A stretch of DNA of 64,000 nucleotides, from positions 744,001 through 808,000 of the forward strand of contig NZ_AP025498.1 of NCBI RefSeq assembly GCF_024347535.1. The letters run 5' to 3'. The position numbers were made by a program, and so were the translations under genes. Numbering within the stretch: the stretch's first letter is position 1; the number at the start of each line of letters is the position of its first letter. The notes under the pieces were generated by a model. That model was not told the origin of the DNA, did no database searches, and saw only the letters and a program-made list of their open reading frames with translations. Shown here in pieces: positions 38,110 through 47,626 of the stretch. This DNA is from Vibrio kanaloae. GTDB lineage: Bacteria > Pseudomonadota > Gammaproteobacteria > Enterobacterales > Vibrionaceae.

Positions 38110-39108
38110 TTATAGCCCTTTCTTAGCTAGTTCGTCTTTGAAGTTATCACGCGTGATAAGTACAACGTCTGTAACTTCTACAAACTTCTCTGGCTGGATA
38201 TCGTCGGTCACCCATTTGTAAAGTGACTCGATACTTTTGTAGCCATGTACGTCTGGGCTAGGTAGCAGTGAACCGTAGAACCCTGTCGGCTGAGATTTAG
38301 CCAGTTCGTTCACTGCATCGACGCCATTGATACCAATACCGATTACGTCGTTTGCACTGAACCCCTGACCTTCAGTAGCTCGTACACCGCCTAGTACAGT
38401 ATTGTCGTTCATGCCTAAAACTAGCCACTGTTTAACGGTTGGGTATTGAACAAGCAGAGAGTTTGCTGCGTCTAGCGCACCTGGGATGTCGTTGGTTTTC
38501 GTTGGTACACGATAGATCTGATCGACAGGGAAGCCAGCTTGTTCTAGTGCCGAAATCGAGCCATCTACACGACGACGTGCTGTATCAAGCTCGTCAGCGG
38601 TGATTGCCATTACACCTGTTGTAGAGGCATCCCAGTTACGTCTCTGCATTTCATTGTAAAGCTCCGTTCCTTGGCGTTCGCCAATAGCGGTTGCTGCCAT
38701 CATAACCAATGGAACGTCGGTCATCGGCTCGCCTTTCGCATTCAGGAATTGGTCATCGACTGTCACAACTTTCAGGTCATAACTTTTTGCCTTCGCCATA
38801 ATTGCAGGACCTAATTTAGGATCAGGTGTGCAAATAACGAAACCTTTCGCACCTTGTGCCGCGAGGGTGTCGATAGCATTAAGGGTTTTTTCGCCATCGG
38901 GCACAGCCATTTTTACGACTTCAAAGCCTAAATCTTTACCTGCTTTTTCAGCGAATGACCATTCTGTTTGGAACCATGGTTCCTCCGGTTGCTTAACTAG
39001 GTAGCCTAATCGAGTTTCATCGTTAGAGCCGAAAAAGGCATTGGCAGAAGCGCTTAGTAAAGTAATGCCAGATAAGGCCGCGACTGTGAGTAGTTTTTTT
39101 AGTTTCAT
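38110..39108 (-). CDS. araF: L-arabinose-binding periplasmic protein (332 aa)
   Basis: Periplasmic receptor of the arabinose importer. The signal peptide is residues 1-23 (LLTVAALSGITLLSASANA). The mature protein begins with the sugar-binding fold strand LGYLVKQPEEPWFQTEWSFA, given here as the family pattern, and contains VDDQF and NDNTVLGG motifs. Length fits E. coli AraF (329). The start is ATG 39108 behind GGATGG; a frame from 39189 would add 27 unlikely residues. Confidence 0.9.
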   Translation of the reverse strand: MKLKKLLTVAALSGITLLSASANAFFGSNDETRLGYLVKQPEEPWFQTEWSFAEKAGKDLGFEVVKMAVPDGEKTLNAIDTLAAQGAKGFVICTPDPKLGPAIMAKAKSYDLKVVTVDDQFLNAKGEPMTDVPLVMMAATAIGERQGTELYNEMQRRNWDASTTGVMAITADELDTARRRVDGSISALEQAGFPVDQIYRVPTKTNDIPGALDAANSLLVQYPTVKQWLVLGMNDNTVLGGVRATEGQGFSANDVIGIGINGVDAVNELAKSQPTGFYGSLLPSPDVHGYKSIESLYKWVTDDIQPEKFVEVTDVVLITRDNFKDELAKKGL

Positions 39109-39144
39109 TGTTATCCATCCGCTGGTAGAGGTGAGTGTTCGTCC

Positions 39145-39190
39145 TACATATTTGTGGATCTTGGAATAATTATTAGTGATAAGAATCACA
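39145..39190 (-). promoter_or_regulatory. araFGH promoter with CRP-like site
   Basis: On the minus strand TGTGATTCTTATCACT (39175-39190) fits the CRP core TGTGA-N6-TCACA at 9 of 10 positions. TATGTA (39145-39150) is a possible -10, which puts the CRP site around -44. Confidence 0.65.
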
Positions 39191-39201
39191 GCTGAGGAAT
39201 G

Positions 39202-39239
39202 TAGCGTTTTTGTCCATTTATTTAGCCGCAGAGACTATG
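39202..39239 (+). promoter_or_regulatory. Tandem AraC half-sites, araF-proximal pair
   Basis: TAGCGTTTTTGTCCATT (39202-39218) and TAGCCGCAGAGACTATG (39223-39239) both fit TAGC-N7-NNNATN. They are direct repeats 21 bp apart, just upstream of the CRP-like site of araFGH. Confidence 0.65.
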
Positions 39240-39345
39240 ATGTAGCTCTCGGTTGGTGGGTTTTTCGTGATTTGAGATTAATTTGCCAGCACTTGAAATG
39301 TTAAATTTGCTAATTATTGTGTGATTCTAGCTCGATTTCCCCAGG

Positions 39346-39361
39346 TGTTAGAGAGAACACA
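39346..39361 (+). promoter_or_regulatory. CRP-like site of the araB promoter
   Basis: TGTTAGAGAGAACACA matches the CRP core at 8 of 10 positions and lies about 92 bp before the likely araB transcription start, as in E. coli. Confidence 0.5.
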
Positions 39362-39373
39362 AAAAACGTCTCG

Positions 39374-39438
39374 TGGCGTTTTTGTCCATAAAGTTAGCGA
39401 GCCTATTTATGGGATAACGGCTTCGCTCTCGCTATAAC
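39374..39438 (+). promoter_or_regulatory. araB promoter with araI1-I2-like AraC sites
   Basis: TGGCGTTTTTGTCCATA (39374-39390) and TAGCGAGCCTATTTATG (39395-39411) are AraC half-sites in direct repeat at 21-bp spacing. TATAAC (39433-39438) is the -10. The second site therefore covers about -50 to -34, the same geometry as E. coli araBAD. Confidence 0.75.
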
Positions 39439-39479
39439 TGCAAGAGGATTTAGTTTGCTGACCAAAAGTTGGAGCTCTT

Positions 39480-41183
39480 ATGGACACATTGAAAACACAT
39501 CAGCAGCATGTAATTGGTTTAGATTTCGGATCGGACTCTGTACGTGCTCTTGTCGTTAATACAGACACAGGCAAAGAAGTATCTTCGTCTGTTGTCTATT
39601 ACCCAAGATGGATCAAAGGACTTTATTGTCAGCCTGATCAATCTCAGTTCAGGCATCACCCCCAAGATTATCTGGATGCGATGACCGACGCTATCCAAGA
39701 AGTGTTGAGCACAGTTTCACCTACCGTAACTTCTTCTGTCGTGGGTATTGGTGTTGATACAACTGGTTCGACACCTGCGCCAATTGATGAAAACGGTACC
39801 ATTCTCGCTTTACTTCCAGAGTTCGAAAACAGCCCCAATGCGATGTTCGTTTTATGGAAGGACCATACATCGGTAACTAAAGCCGATTTGATTAATGAGC
39901 TAGCACACTCGGGAACCTATACCGATTACACCCGCTACATCGGTGGGGTGTATTCATCGGAATGGTTCTGGGCTAAAGCTGCGTGGGTCAGTGAACAAGA
40001 TGAACAAATTGCAAAGCGAGCCTATAGCTGGGTAGAGCTTTGTGACTGGATTCCAGCCACTCTTTCCGGTAATCAACATCCTCAAAAACTACGCCGTAGT
40101 ATTTGTGCTGCTGGGCATAAAGCCATGTGGCACGACAGCTGGGGTGGTTTGCCTGACCAAGCGTTCTTAAGCGCAATTTCTCCAACACTCGATGGTATTC
40201 GTGACCGCATGTTTTCGGATGTATTCACATCAGATCAAGCGGCTGGGTATCTCTCGAAAGAGTGGGCAGAGCGATTGGGGCTACCGGAAGGTATTGCCAT
40301 CGCCATTGGTGAGTTTGATTGTCATATGGGGGCCGTTGGAGCGGGTGCTGGCGCCAATGACTTAGTGAAAGTCATTGGAACCTCGACCTGTGACATTTTA
40401 ATGGTGGAAGCAGAGCAGGTCGGTGACCGCACTATTCATGGGATTTGTGGCCAAGTAGAAGGCAGTGCTATGCCCGAGTTGCTCGCTTTAGAAGCGGGGC
40501 AATCAGCGTTTGGTGATATGTACGCTTGGTTTAAAAACGTATTGATGTGGCCATTGCAGGCTTATGTAGAGCGTAACCCAGACTTTGCGTTGACCGCAGA
40601 AGAAATCGCTTCTGACTTACTGCCAATGCTTTCGGAAGTAGCAGAGCAGCAAGGTATTGACCAGTACACACCAGTGGCAATGGATTGGCTTAATGGTCGA
40701 CGTACTCCCTATGCAAATCAGCGTTTAAAAGGTGCTATTTGCGATTTGAATCTTGGCAGTGCTTCACCCGCTATATTCTCAGCGCTTGTAGAGTCGACAG
40801 CGCATGGTGCAAAAGCGATTGTGGATTGCTTTATTGAACAAGACGTAACCGTTGAACGCGTGATTGCCATTGGTGGTATTGCTCAGAAATCACCGTATGT
40901 AATGCAAATGTGTGCTGATGTGATAGGCCGCGAAATCGTCGTCGTAGAGTCGGAGCAATGTTGTGCCTTGGGAGCTGCGATATTTGCTGCAGTAGCCGCG
41001 GGCGTTTACCCAAATACCAAAGCAGCACAAAGTGTGATGGCCAGCCCCGTTCGTCAAGCCTATTTACCAAACCCAGAAGTACAAGCGATGAGAGCGGAGC
41101 GATATGCGACCTATCGTCAATTAGGGCAGCACATGGAGCAGCTTGCTGAATTTCATCAATCTCAGGAGCGTGACAATGTCTGA
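39480..41183 (+). CDS. araB: L-ribulokinase (567 aa)
   Basis: FGGY-family kinase that phosphorylates L-ribulose to L-ribulose 5-phosphate. Visible features are the N-terminal ATPase strand [45 protein letters not shown], and the C-terminal [16 protein letters not shown]. Length equals E. coli AraB (566). The start has GGAG 5 nt upstream. It overlaps araD by 8 bp, so translation is coupled. The gene order araB-araD-araA differs from the E. coli order araBAD. Confidence 0.93.
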   Translation: MDTLKTHQQHVIGLDFGSDSVRALVVNTDTGKEVSSSVVYYPRWIKGLYCQPDQSQFRHHPQDYLDAMTDAIQEVLSTVSPTVTSSVVGIGVDTTGSTPAPIDENGTILALLPEFENSPNAMFVLWKDHTSVTKADLINELAHSGTYTDYTRYIGGVYSSEWFWAKAAWVSEQDEQIAKRAYSWVELCDWIPATLSGNQHPQKLRRSICAAGHKAMWHDSWGGLPDQAFLSAISPTLDGIRDRMFSDVFTSDQAAGYLSKEWAERLGLPEGIAIAIGEFDCHMGAVGAGAGANDLVKVIGTSTCDILMVEAEQVGDRTIHGICGQVEGSAMPELLALEAGQSAFGDMYAWFKNVLMWPLQAYVERNPDFALTAEEIASDLLPMLSEVAEQQGIDQYTPVAMDWLNGRRTPYANQRLKGAICDLNLGSASPAIFSALVESTAHGAKAIVDCFIEQDVTVERVIAIGGIAQKSPYVMQMCADVIGREIVVVESEQCCALGAAIFAAVAAGVYPNTKAAQSVMASPVRQAYLPNPEVQAMRAERYATYRQLGQHMEQLAEFHQSQERDNV

Positions 41184-41916
41184 ACAAACAGTATGGACCG
41201 ACGTTGATTTAACCGCAGAACGCCTTAAAGCACTTCGTCATCAAGTTTGGCAAGCCAATATGGACCTCCAGCGCCATAACCTTGTGACCTTCACTTGGGG
41301 GAATGTTTCAGGCATCGACCGTAAGTCAGGTTTGGTCGTCATTAAACCGAGTGGTGTTGAATACAGCGAACTCAGCGCCGCCAACATGGTAATTGTGGAT
41401 CTACAAGGCCGAATCGTTGAGGGAGAGATGAATCCTTCTTCAGATACCGCGACGCATTTAGAGCTTTACCGTCAATATCCCGATATTGGAGGTATTGTCC
41501 ATACTCATTCGCCACAAGCGACAGCATGGGCTCAAGCAGGTCGCGCCATTCCGGCACTAGGGACCACCCACGCGGACTATTTCTATGGTCAAATCGATTG
41601 TACTCGAGCATTGAGTGACAAAGAGATTGCTGAAGATTATGAGTTAAACACCGGCAAAGTAATTGTTGAAACCATTGGTGACGGAGACGCGATGGCTGCT
41701 CCCGGTATTCTTGTTAAAGAGCACGCGCCGTTTACTTGGGGGAAAGATCCACATCAAGCTGTACATAATGCTGTGGTGGTGGAGGTGGTTGCTGGTATGG
41801 CATTACAAACATTACAAATCAACTCGAGCGTAAGTTCGATTAATCCATCGCTCTTGGATAAACACTATTTACGTAAGCACGGCACAAACGCCTACTACGG
41901 TCAAACCAAAAAATAA
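41176..41916 (+). CDS. araD: L-ribulose-5-phosphate 4-epimerase (246 aa)
   Basis: Zinc-dependent class II aldolase-fold epimerase that yields D-xylulose 5-phosphate for the pentose phosphate pathway. Metal-ligand motif HTHSPQA and the later H in [10 protein letters not shown] are present, along with TWGNVSGID and [10 protein letters not shown], which bind the substrate phosphate. The start is ATG 41176 (CAGGAG upstream), inside the end of araB. Length is slightly above E. coli AraD (231). Confidence 0.93.
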   Translation: MSEQTVWTDVDLTAERLKALRHQVWQANMDLQRHNLVTFTWGNVSGIDRKSGLVVIKPSGVEYSELSAANMVIVDLQGRIVEGEMNPSSDTATHLELYRQYPDIGGIVHTHSPQATAWAQAGRAIPALGTTHADYFYGQIDCTRALSDKEIAEDYELNTGKVIVETIGDGDAMAAPGILVKEHAPFTWGKDPHQAVHNAVVVEVVAGMALQTLQINSSVSSINPSLLDKHYLRKHGTNAYYGQTKK

Positions 41917-41922
41917 GGATAC

Positions 41923-43413
41923 ATGATGAATATTTTCAATGAGAAACAAATATGGTTTGTAACAGGTTCTCAGCATCTGTATGGCCCAAAAGTTTTAGAA
42001 AGTGTGGCAAATAACAGTGAAGAAATCATTGCTGGCCTAAATGCAGCTCCAGGAATTTCTGTGGACATCGCTAACAAAGGCACAGTAAAAACGCCTGACG
42101 AAATCCTTGCTGTGTGCCGTGCGGCGAACAACGATCCGAATTGTGTCGGCTTAATGCTCTGGATGCACACCTTCTCTCCCGCGAAAATGTGGATTGCAGG
42201 CTTAACTCAACTTAACAAACCATTCCTACATCTACATACACAGTTTAATGCGCAACTGCCATGGGATGAGATTGACATGGATTTCATGAATCTCAATCAA
42301 AGTGCGCATGGTTGTCGCGAGTTCGGTTTTATTGGTACTCGTCTGAATATTGAGCGAAAAGTGGTTGTGGGCCACTGGAAAGATGAGCAAGTGCATAAAG
42401 ATGTCGATGAATGGTGCCGCGCCGCAATTGGTGTAGAAGCCGGTAAACAACTTAAAGTCGCACGCTTTGGTGACAACATGCGCCAAGTCGCCGTAACGGA
42501 AGGCAATAAAGTCTCTGCACAAATTCAATTTGGTTACGAAGTGAATGCTTATGGGCTGGGTGAGCTGAGTGATGTAGTCAACTCGGTATCAGAATCAGAT
42601 GTGAATCATTTGCTTGACGAATATGCATCAACCTATGAGATGGCGCCAGAGCTTCTAAATGATAAAGACCAAAAGATATTGATGGTGCAAGAAGCTCGTC
42701 TCGAGTTGGGTATGGAATCTTTCCTCAATTCGGTTGGTGCGAGCGCTTTCACTAATACGTTCGAAAACTTAACGGGCCTAACTAACCTACCAGGACTCGC
42801 GACACAGCGATTGATGAGTAAAGGCTTTGGTTATGGTGGTGAGGGTGACTGGAAAACGGCTGCTATGACTCACATTATTAAAGTAATGGGGCAAGGCAGG
42901 GAAGGTGGAACTTCATTTATGGAAGACTACACCTACAACTTTGGCGGGAAAGGCCAGGTTTTGGGTGCTCATATGCTCGAGGTCTGCCCATCTATCGCCG
43001 CGGCAAAACCTAAACTAGAGATCCACCGTCACACAATAGGTTGTCGTTGTGATATCCCACGTCTGATTTTTAGTGGTCAATCTGGTGAAGCACTGAATGT
43101 ATCTGTTATCGACCTTGGTGATCGCTTTAGAATGGTGGTGAATATGGTTGATACTATTACTCCACCAGCATCATTACCGCATCTTCCTGTTGCTCATGCA
43201 TTGTGGGAGCCACAACCTAGCCTTAATGTGGCAGCGGCGGCTTGGATTCACGCTGGTGGCGCGCATCATGCGGTTTATAGTCAAGCGGTAACCTTGTCTA
43301 CACTGGCTGACTACGCAGAAATTCTAGGCATCGAAATGGTCGTGATTGATAATGACACTAACTTGCGTCAGTTCAAACAAGACTTACGTCACAACGGCGT
43401 TTACTACCGCTAA
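41923..43413 (+). CDS. araA: L-arabinose isomerase (496 aa)
   Basis: Converts L-arabinose to L-ribulose in the cytoplasm with Mn2+. Conserved blocks are [12 protein letters not shown] at the N-terminus, [20 protein letters not shown], and FMEDYTYNF with catalytic Glu. A His-containing IHRHTIGCR and a late HAGGAHH segment supply metal ligands. Length is close to E. coli AraA (500). It lies 6 bp after araD in the same operon. Confidence 0.95.
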   Translation: MMNIFNEKQIWFVTGSQHLYGPKVLESVANNSEEIIAGLNAAPGISVDIANKGTVKTPDEILAVCRAANNDPNCVGLMLWMHTFSPAKMWIAGLTQLNKPFLHLHTQFNAQLPWDEIDMDFMNLNQSAHGCREFGFIGTRLNIERKVVVGHWKDEQVHKDVDEWCRAAIGVEAGKQLKVARFGDNMRQVAVTEGNKVSAQIQFGYEVNAYGLGELSDVVNSVSESDVNHLLDEYASTYEMAPELLNDKDQKILMVQEARLELGMESFLNSVGASAFTNTFENLTGLTNLPGLATQRLMSKGFGYGGEGDWKTAAMTHIIKVMGQGREGGTSFMEDYTYNFGGKGQVLGAHMLEVCPSIAAAKPKLEIHRHTIGCRCDIPRLIFSGQSGEALNVSVIDLGDRFRMVVNMVDTITPPASLPHLPVAHALWEPQPSLNVAAAAWIHAGGAHHAVYSQAVTLSTLADYAEILGIEMVVIDNDTNLRQFKQDLRHNGVYYR

Positions 43414-43428
43414 TTAATCTCAATAATG

Positions 43429-43448
43429 TGCTCCTACAAGGGAGCACT
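43429..43448 (+). terminator. Hairpin after araA
   Basis: GTGCTCC and GGAGCAC form a perfect 7-bp stem with loop TACAAG. It lies 15 bp after araA and 13 bp before the likely GTG start of the next gene. With no T-run it is more likely an mRNA-stability or attenuation hairpin. Confidence 0.45.
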
Positions 43449-43461
43449 TTGGAGTCAATTT

Positions 43462-43974
43462 GTGAATGATACAGATGTAGTTGCTACGCCCATTTATCAA
43501 TTGGATAAATCATGCTGGGTACTTAAGCTCGACAGTGCGCACCCCACGAGTTTTGAACTTCAATTCGATGGTGAAATTCATTATGTTGGTGTTATTGAGG
43601 TTATGAATAACGGAAACCTGATTTCAGTATCGGAAGCTAACTGGAAGTTTCGTCACAAAACGGATCGGCTAGAGCAATGGTGTCAGGTGCAACATTCAGA
43701 AACGTTGTCGATTAACATGAATTACTATTTTTCTGGCGATGCTCTGGTGATTGAATACCTAGCGCGCAATAGCGTACCTACACGTTTAGATATCCGCCAT
43801 GAAATCCAACATCTACCGCGCCCTATTGATAAGGAAGCCCTCCCTAAACCTCACTTCCCTTGGCAACATAGAAGAGACGGTCTGCCGAGTGACTTTCTAT
43901 CCAAAACGGAGAAGACCGATTTTTTCAGAGAAGCGTTTTCTGCTAAACAGTGGATTATTCTGGATAAACTGTGA
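43462..43974 (+). CDS. Unknown protein of the arabinose operon (170 aa)
   Basis: I do not recognise this family. The protein is soluble, rich in beta-strand-like segments in the first 110 residues (FELQFDGEIHYVGVIEV, then ISVSEANWKF) and basic, Pro-rich later on (HFPWQHRRDGLPSDF). A beta-sandwich or sugar-epimerase-like fold is possible but unproven. I prefer the GTG start at 43462 (GGAG 7 nt upstream); an ATG at 43426 would place a hairpin inside the coding sequence. Its place between araA and araC suggests a role in arabinose use. Confidence 0.6.
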   Translation: MNDTDVVATPIYQLDKSCWVLKLDSAHPTSFELQFDGEIHYVGVIEVMNNGNLISVSEANWKFRHKTDRLEQWCQVQHSETLSINMNYYFSGDALVIEYLARNSVPTRLDIRHEIQHLPRPIDKEALPKPHFPWQHRRDGLPSDFLSKTEKTDFFREAFSAKQWIILDKL

Positions 43975-44038
43975 GGAATCACGGTGACACTATTTCGTAG
44001 CCAGAATAGACTGACATAAACCTCAATATAGATAATGC

Positions 44039-44878
44039 ATGCAAAACAACGATCCATTAAAGCCCGGGTATAACTTTGACGCTCACCTTGTGGCTGGCCT
44101 CACTCCTATTATTGAAGGAGATGAGCTAGATTTTGTCATTGACCGACCAAATGGGATGAAAGGTTTCATTATTAACCTCACTAGCCAAGGAGAGGGTACT
44201 ATTTTCCATGGCGATGAGGCTTTTGATGTAAAAGCGGGTGACTTACTGCTCTTTCCACCGAGTGCGACTCACTTTTATCATCGTAAAGAAGACAATGCCT
44301 CTTGGTTCCACCGATGGATTTATTTTCGTCCACGTGCATTTTGGAACGAGTGGCTTTGCTGGCACGAACAGCATAAAGGGGTATATCTCACCAAGGGAAT
44401 AGAAAGCAGCACGGTTTCAATGTTAGAGAAGCTGTTTATCGATATAGAATATATTTCCAAATCCGATATGCCTTATCGCGATGATTTAGCGATCAACCTT
44501 CTTGAACAACTGATTATTCGCTGTAAAAGTATCCAGCCAGATGTCGTCAATAAACCTCTCGACCCACGTGTGATTGAGGCGATGAACTATATGGCACAAA
44601 ATTTAAGTCAAAGTTTCTCTCTAGAAGACATTGCGGATTTTACTTGTTTATCCGCTTCACGTTTAGGTCACCTATTTCGTGATGAAGTTGGAATGACGAT
44701 TACTCAATGGCGAGACGACCAACGAGTCAGCCGAGCTAAGCAACTCTTGGTGACCACCAACTATTCGGTCAACAGGATAGGCAGGGTTGTCGGCTATACC
44801 GATCCCCTCTATTTTTCACGAGTCTTTAAACGCAAGTCTGGTGTTAGCCCTAAGCTTTATAGAGAGCAAATCACTTAG
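44039..44878 (+). CDS. araC: AraC-type regulator of the arabinose genes (279 aa)
   Basis: N-terminal cupin (about residues 20-160, with GEGTIFHGDEAFDVKAGDLLLF pattern for arabinose binding and dimer formation) and C-terminal AraC DNA-binding domain (about 180-278: SFSLEDIADFTCLSASRLGHLF, then INRIG-like VNRIGRVVGYTDPLYFSRVFK). Length is near E. coli AraC (292). It is distal in the operon rather than divergent from araB. The AraC-type half-sites upstream of araB and araF are its likely targets. Confidence 0.9.
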   Translation: MQNNDPLKPGYNFDAHLVAGLTPIIEGDELDFVIDRPNGMKGFIINLTSQGEGTIFHGDEAFDVKAGDLLLFPPSATHFYHRKEDNASWFHRWIYFRPRAFWNEWLCWHEQHKGVYLTKGIESSTVSMLEKLFIDIEYISKSDMPYRDDLAINLLEQLIIRCKSIQPDVVNKPLDPRVIEAMNYMAQNLSQSFSLEDIADFTCLSASRLGHLFRDEVGMTITQWRDDQRVSRAKQLLVTTNYSVNRIGRVVGYTDPLYFSRVFKRKSGVSPKLYREQIT

Positions 44879-44929
44879 TCGCGGCAAGAAAATATCTTGC
44901 TTTCCCACATAATAAACTCGGTATATCGC

Positions 44930-45757
44930 ATGAATTACCAATTGCTCGCTTTGGACCTTGATGGTACGGCACTCAGAAATGATCATACTTTAAACCCTTG
45001 GGTCAGAGACTATGTTCAAAAAATTGTAGATAAATATCATGTTGTGGTTGTTACAGGGCGCCACCATACAGCAGCAAAACCTTATTATGACCAATTGGGT
45101 GTTACCTTGCCGATTATCTGTTGCAACGGTGTTTACCAATACAACTATGTAAATCAGCAGGTTGAAAGCGGGACACCAATTCCCCCAACCTTGGCTAATG
45201 CGTTCCTGCAACTCGCTTTTGACTATGACTTGAAAATAGTGATGTACACTGATTCTGGTATGGCGGTTTGGGACCAAGACCCCATGCCATATATCTTACC
45301 TCTAAAACAATGGGCTGATAGTTATCCCATCGATAAACGACCTAAAATTTACTTTGTGGAAAACCTAGTTCAAGAACAGCAAAGAGCAGAGTGCATTTGG
45401 AAGTTTGTGGTTCAAGGCAGTACGGATAACTTCAACCAGTTTTTGCAAGAAGAGCTAATTACCACTCATTTTTCGGGTTCTATTTCAGGAACCAACCGAA
45501 TTGATTTAGCCATTAAAGGACACAGTAAAGGCCGAGCGCTACTGGACTATGCATCTAATATGTCGCTTGATATAAACCGAATTGTTGCGATCGGAGACAA
45601 TTTCAACGATGTTTCAATGCTTTCTATGGCGGGTTGTGGTGTCGCGATGCTAAATGCTAGCGAGAAAGTACAAAACTCCGCTGATCGGGTGACAAGCACG
45701 GACAATCAAGGAGAAGGGTTAGCTTTATTATTAAAAGAACTTTTTCCATTGAAGTGA
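44930..45757 (+). CDS. HAD-superfamily phosphatase, Cof/IIB type (275 aa)
   Basis: Cytoplasmic sugar-phosphatase-like hydrolase. The nucleophile motif is LALDLDGTAL (D9 and D11), motif II is VVVTGRH, motif III includes the Lys in IKGHSKGRAL, and motif IV is IAIGDNFNDVSML. The C2B cap domain fills the middle. The start is ATG 44930; TTG 44897 is an unlikely extension. Its position after araC suggests clearing of sugar phosphates during arabinose use, but the substrate is unknown. Confidence 0.85.
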   Translation: MNYQLLALDLDGTALRNDHTLNPWVRDYVQKIVDKYHVVVVTGRHHTAAKPYYDQLGVTLPIICCNGVYQYNYVNQQVESGTPIPPTLANAFLQLAFDYDLKIVMYTDSGMAVWDQDPMPYILPLKQWADSYPIDKRPKIYFVENLVQEQQRAECIWKFVVQGSTDNFNQFLQEELITTHFSGSISGTNRIDLAIKGHSKGRALLDYASNMSLDINRIVAIGDNFNDVSMLSMAGCGVAMLNASEKVQNSADRVTSTDNQGEGLALLLKELFPLK

Positions 45758-45911
45758 AGCGTTAACTGGTAAATGACTCGCTTTGTAGCACTTTTTCTCA
45801 TGTCTTGTATGAAGACGTAGTAAGTATTTGGTCTTCGGTGTCTATTGAGATAGTATTTTACAAGAAAACGCGCATAATCTTGCTATATAACACCTAAAGA
45901 AGAAATTACCT

Positions 45912-46298
45912 ATGACTACCTTTCAATACTACTTTCACCAACTGCCTTGCTTCGATTGTAAAAAAACAACCGTAAGTACTGATCTGGGTTGGTTAACGCC
46001 TGCGATGAAAGATGATGCTATCGCACAAATAACGGCGACGCTTGCGCAAGGTGAGGTTACGCCTGATCTTTCAGCAAACGTGGTATGTACTAAAGAGGAA
46101 GCCCGTGATTACTTATTACTGAATTTTTTCGGTTATTCGGAAGAAGAGCTAGAGAGTGGGATCGAAGCGGAAGATGAGAAAGAAGTCGCGGATGAAATCG
46201 TCGAGTTGCTAGAAGAAGGTAACGATACCATCACCTTTGAACATGAAATCGCACTGCAGTGCTGTGCAGACTGCGACGTTGAAGAAGAGTCAAACTAA
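45912..46298 (+). CDS. Hypothetical protein with Cys pairs (128 aa)
   Basis: Acidic soluble protein with a possible metal site: C13-F-D-C16 near the N-terminus, a lone C58, and C116-C117-A-D-C120 near the C-terminus. The middle is helical and very rich in Glu and Asp (EEELESGIEAEDEKEVADEI). The two ends could come together to bind zinc. Not recognised as a characterised family. It is monocistronic, with a good terminator. Confidence 0.6.
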   Translation: MTTFQYYFHQLPCFDCKKTTVSTDLGWLTPAMKDDAIAQITATLAQGEVTPDLSANVVCTKEEARDYLLLNFFGYSEEELESGIEAEDEKEVADEIVELLEEGNDTITFEHEIALQCCADCDVEEESN

Positions 46299-46373
46299 CT
46301 CTCGTATTAGACTAGGCACTCGCATTAAAGTCAGCGTGTTTATCAAACACGTATGATGTTTAAATGATGGAAG

Positions 46374-46407
46374 GCGTTAGCGGATTGAAGTTCGCTAACG
46401 CTTTTTT
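46374..46407 (+). terminator. Terminator of the 128-aa gene
   Basis: GCGTTAGCG/CGCTAACGC (46374-46382, 46393-46401) with a T6 run. Confidence 0.8.
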
Positions 46408-46443
46408 GTATCTCTATGACCTATTTCTAAGCTGAGTTAGATC

Positions 46444-47376
46444 CTATGGTGTCTTACTTTCTACAATACCTTGTGCATTCAGTTGGGAAATGATCTCCGC
46501 AGTTTTTTCTCTGAATAAATCTCTTAATAAGCGTACGGTCGGTGTGATCGATTGTCGGCTTGGACACACTAACCATAGCTCCGTAGGTGTTGGCTTAAAC
46601 GTGCGCATCACATTGACGACATCACCAGAAAGTAGCTCGCTTGACATATCTAGACAAGATTTTATCGCAACCCCTTTTCCCGCAACACACCAACGTCTCA
46701 CAAGGTCGGCGTCGTTCGAAGCTCTATTTCCTTTCAACTTCACTTTATGGTCATGAATTCCATCATTAAATACCCACTCATCTTGCAAAATGTCATGGAG
46801 TTGGTAGAGCAACCCATTGTGTTGAGACAAGTCTTTGGGTTCATTTGGTGCTCCCTTTTCAGCTAAATAATCAGGGCTAGCACACAGGATTCTGGGGACA
46901 TCACAAATTTTAAAACCGTACATATTGGCGTCAGTCGGGGAGCCATAACGCAGCGCCATATCAACAGAATCTCGATAAAAATCTATATTACTATCACTGA
47001 TGTTAGTGCGGAGTGCAGCGTTAGGGTATTCAAGTAAAAACTCATCAAGCCAAGGTGTGACTAAGTTTCGGCCTAGATCGGATGAAAGCGCAATACGAAT
47101 TTCACCATCGACAATACCAAGCTCTTCGCGGATGTTGATCTTAGCTTGAGCTAATATTTTTAAGGCTTGTTCACATTCCGGTAAATAACGTTCACCTGCT
47201 GAAGAGAGCCTTAGGTGGCGAGTCGTTCTTACAAATAATTCAGAGCCCAACGCGGCTTCAACACGTTTCACGGCGGCGCTTGCAGTCGCAGTGCGCATGT
47301 CAAGATTGGTTGCTGCTGCGGTGATACTGCGAAACTCCGCTACTTTTAAAATGACCTGTAAGTCTTCAAGAAGCAT
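46444..47376 (-). CDS. LysR-family transcriptional regulator (310 aa)
   Basis: Winged helix-turn-helix in residues 2-60 (LQVILKVAEFRSITAAATNL, then TATASAAVKRVE), followed by the effector-binding domain. AGGTAG precedes the ATG. It is divergent from the OpuAC-domain gene with a 250-bp gap that contains one copy of a repeated operator-like sequence. It most likely controls that gene and perhaps the reductase downstream. Confidence 0.86.
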   Translation of the reverse strand: MLLEDLQVILKVAEFRSITAAATNLDMRTATASAAVKRVEAALGSELFVRTTRHLRLSSAGERYLPECEQALKILAQAKINIREELGIVDGEIRIALSSDLGRNLVTPWLDEFLLEYPNAALRTNISDSNIDFYRDSVDMALRYGSPTDANMYGFKICDVPRILCASPDYLAEKGAPNEPKDLSQHNGLLYQLHDILQDEWVFNDGIHDHKVKLKGNRASNDADLVRRWCVAGKGVAIKSCLDMSSELLSGDVVNVMRTFKPTPTELWLVCPSRQSITPTVRLLRDLFREKTAEIISQLNAQGIVESKTP

Positions 47377-47504
47377 ATTATCTACCTGTATTGAATTATA
47401 TTCTAAACATGGAGTTGGGATATTTCCTTATCCCAATCTGCAAATGGGTTATCTCTACTTATCTCTTCTAAGTTAGCTTCAAACAGTTAATTTTCAAAAC
47501 TAAT

Positions 47505-47535
47505 TTGATAATAATTCAAATGTGAGGCTGTTTTT
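47505..47535 (+). promoter_or_regulatory. Operator-like repeat, copy 1
   Basis: The 31 bp here match 48485-48515 at 27 positions. TTGATAATAATTCAA (47505-47519) is TTGA-N7-TCAA, a form of the LysR T-N11-A box. Confidence 0.6.
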
Positions 47536-47626
47536 CATTAGCAATCTTTTCACTATCATTTTTCCATATCGACAACGTAGCGCAATACACATTGTATGGA
47601 CGAAATCTACGATCTAGGGAGACAAG

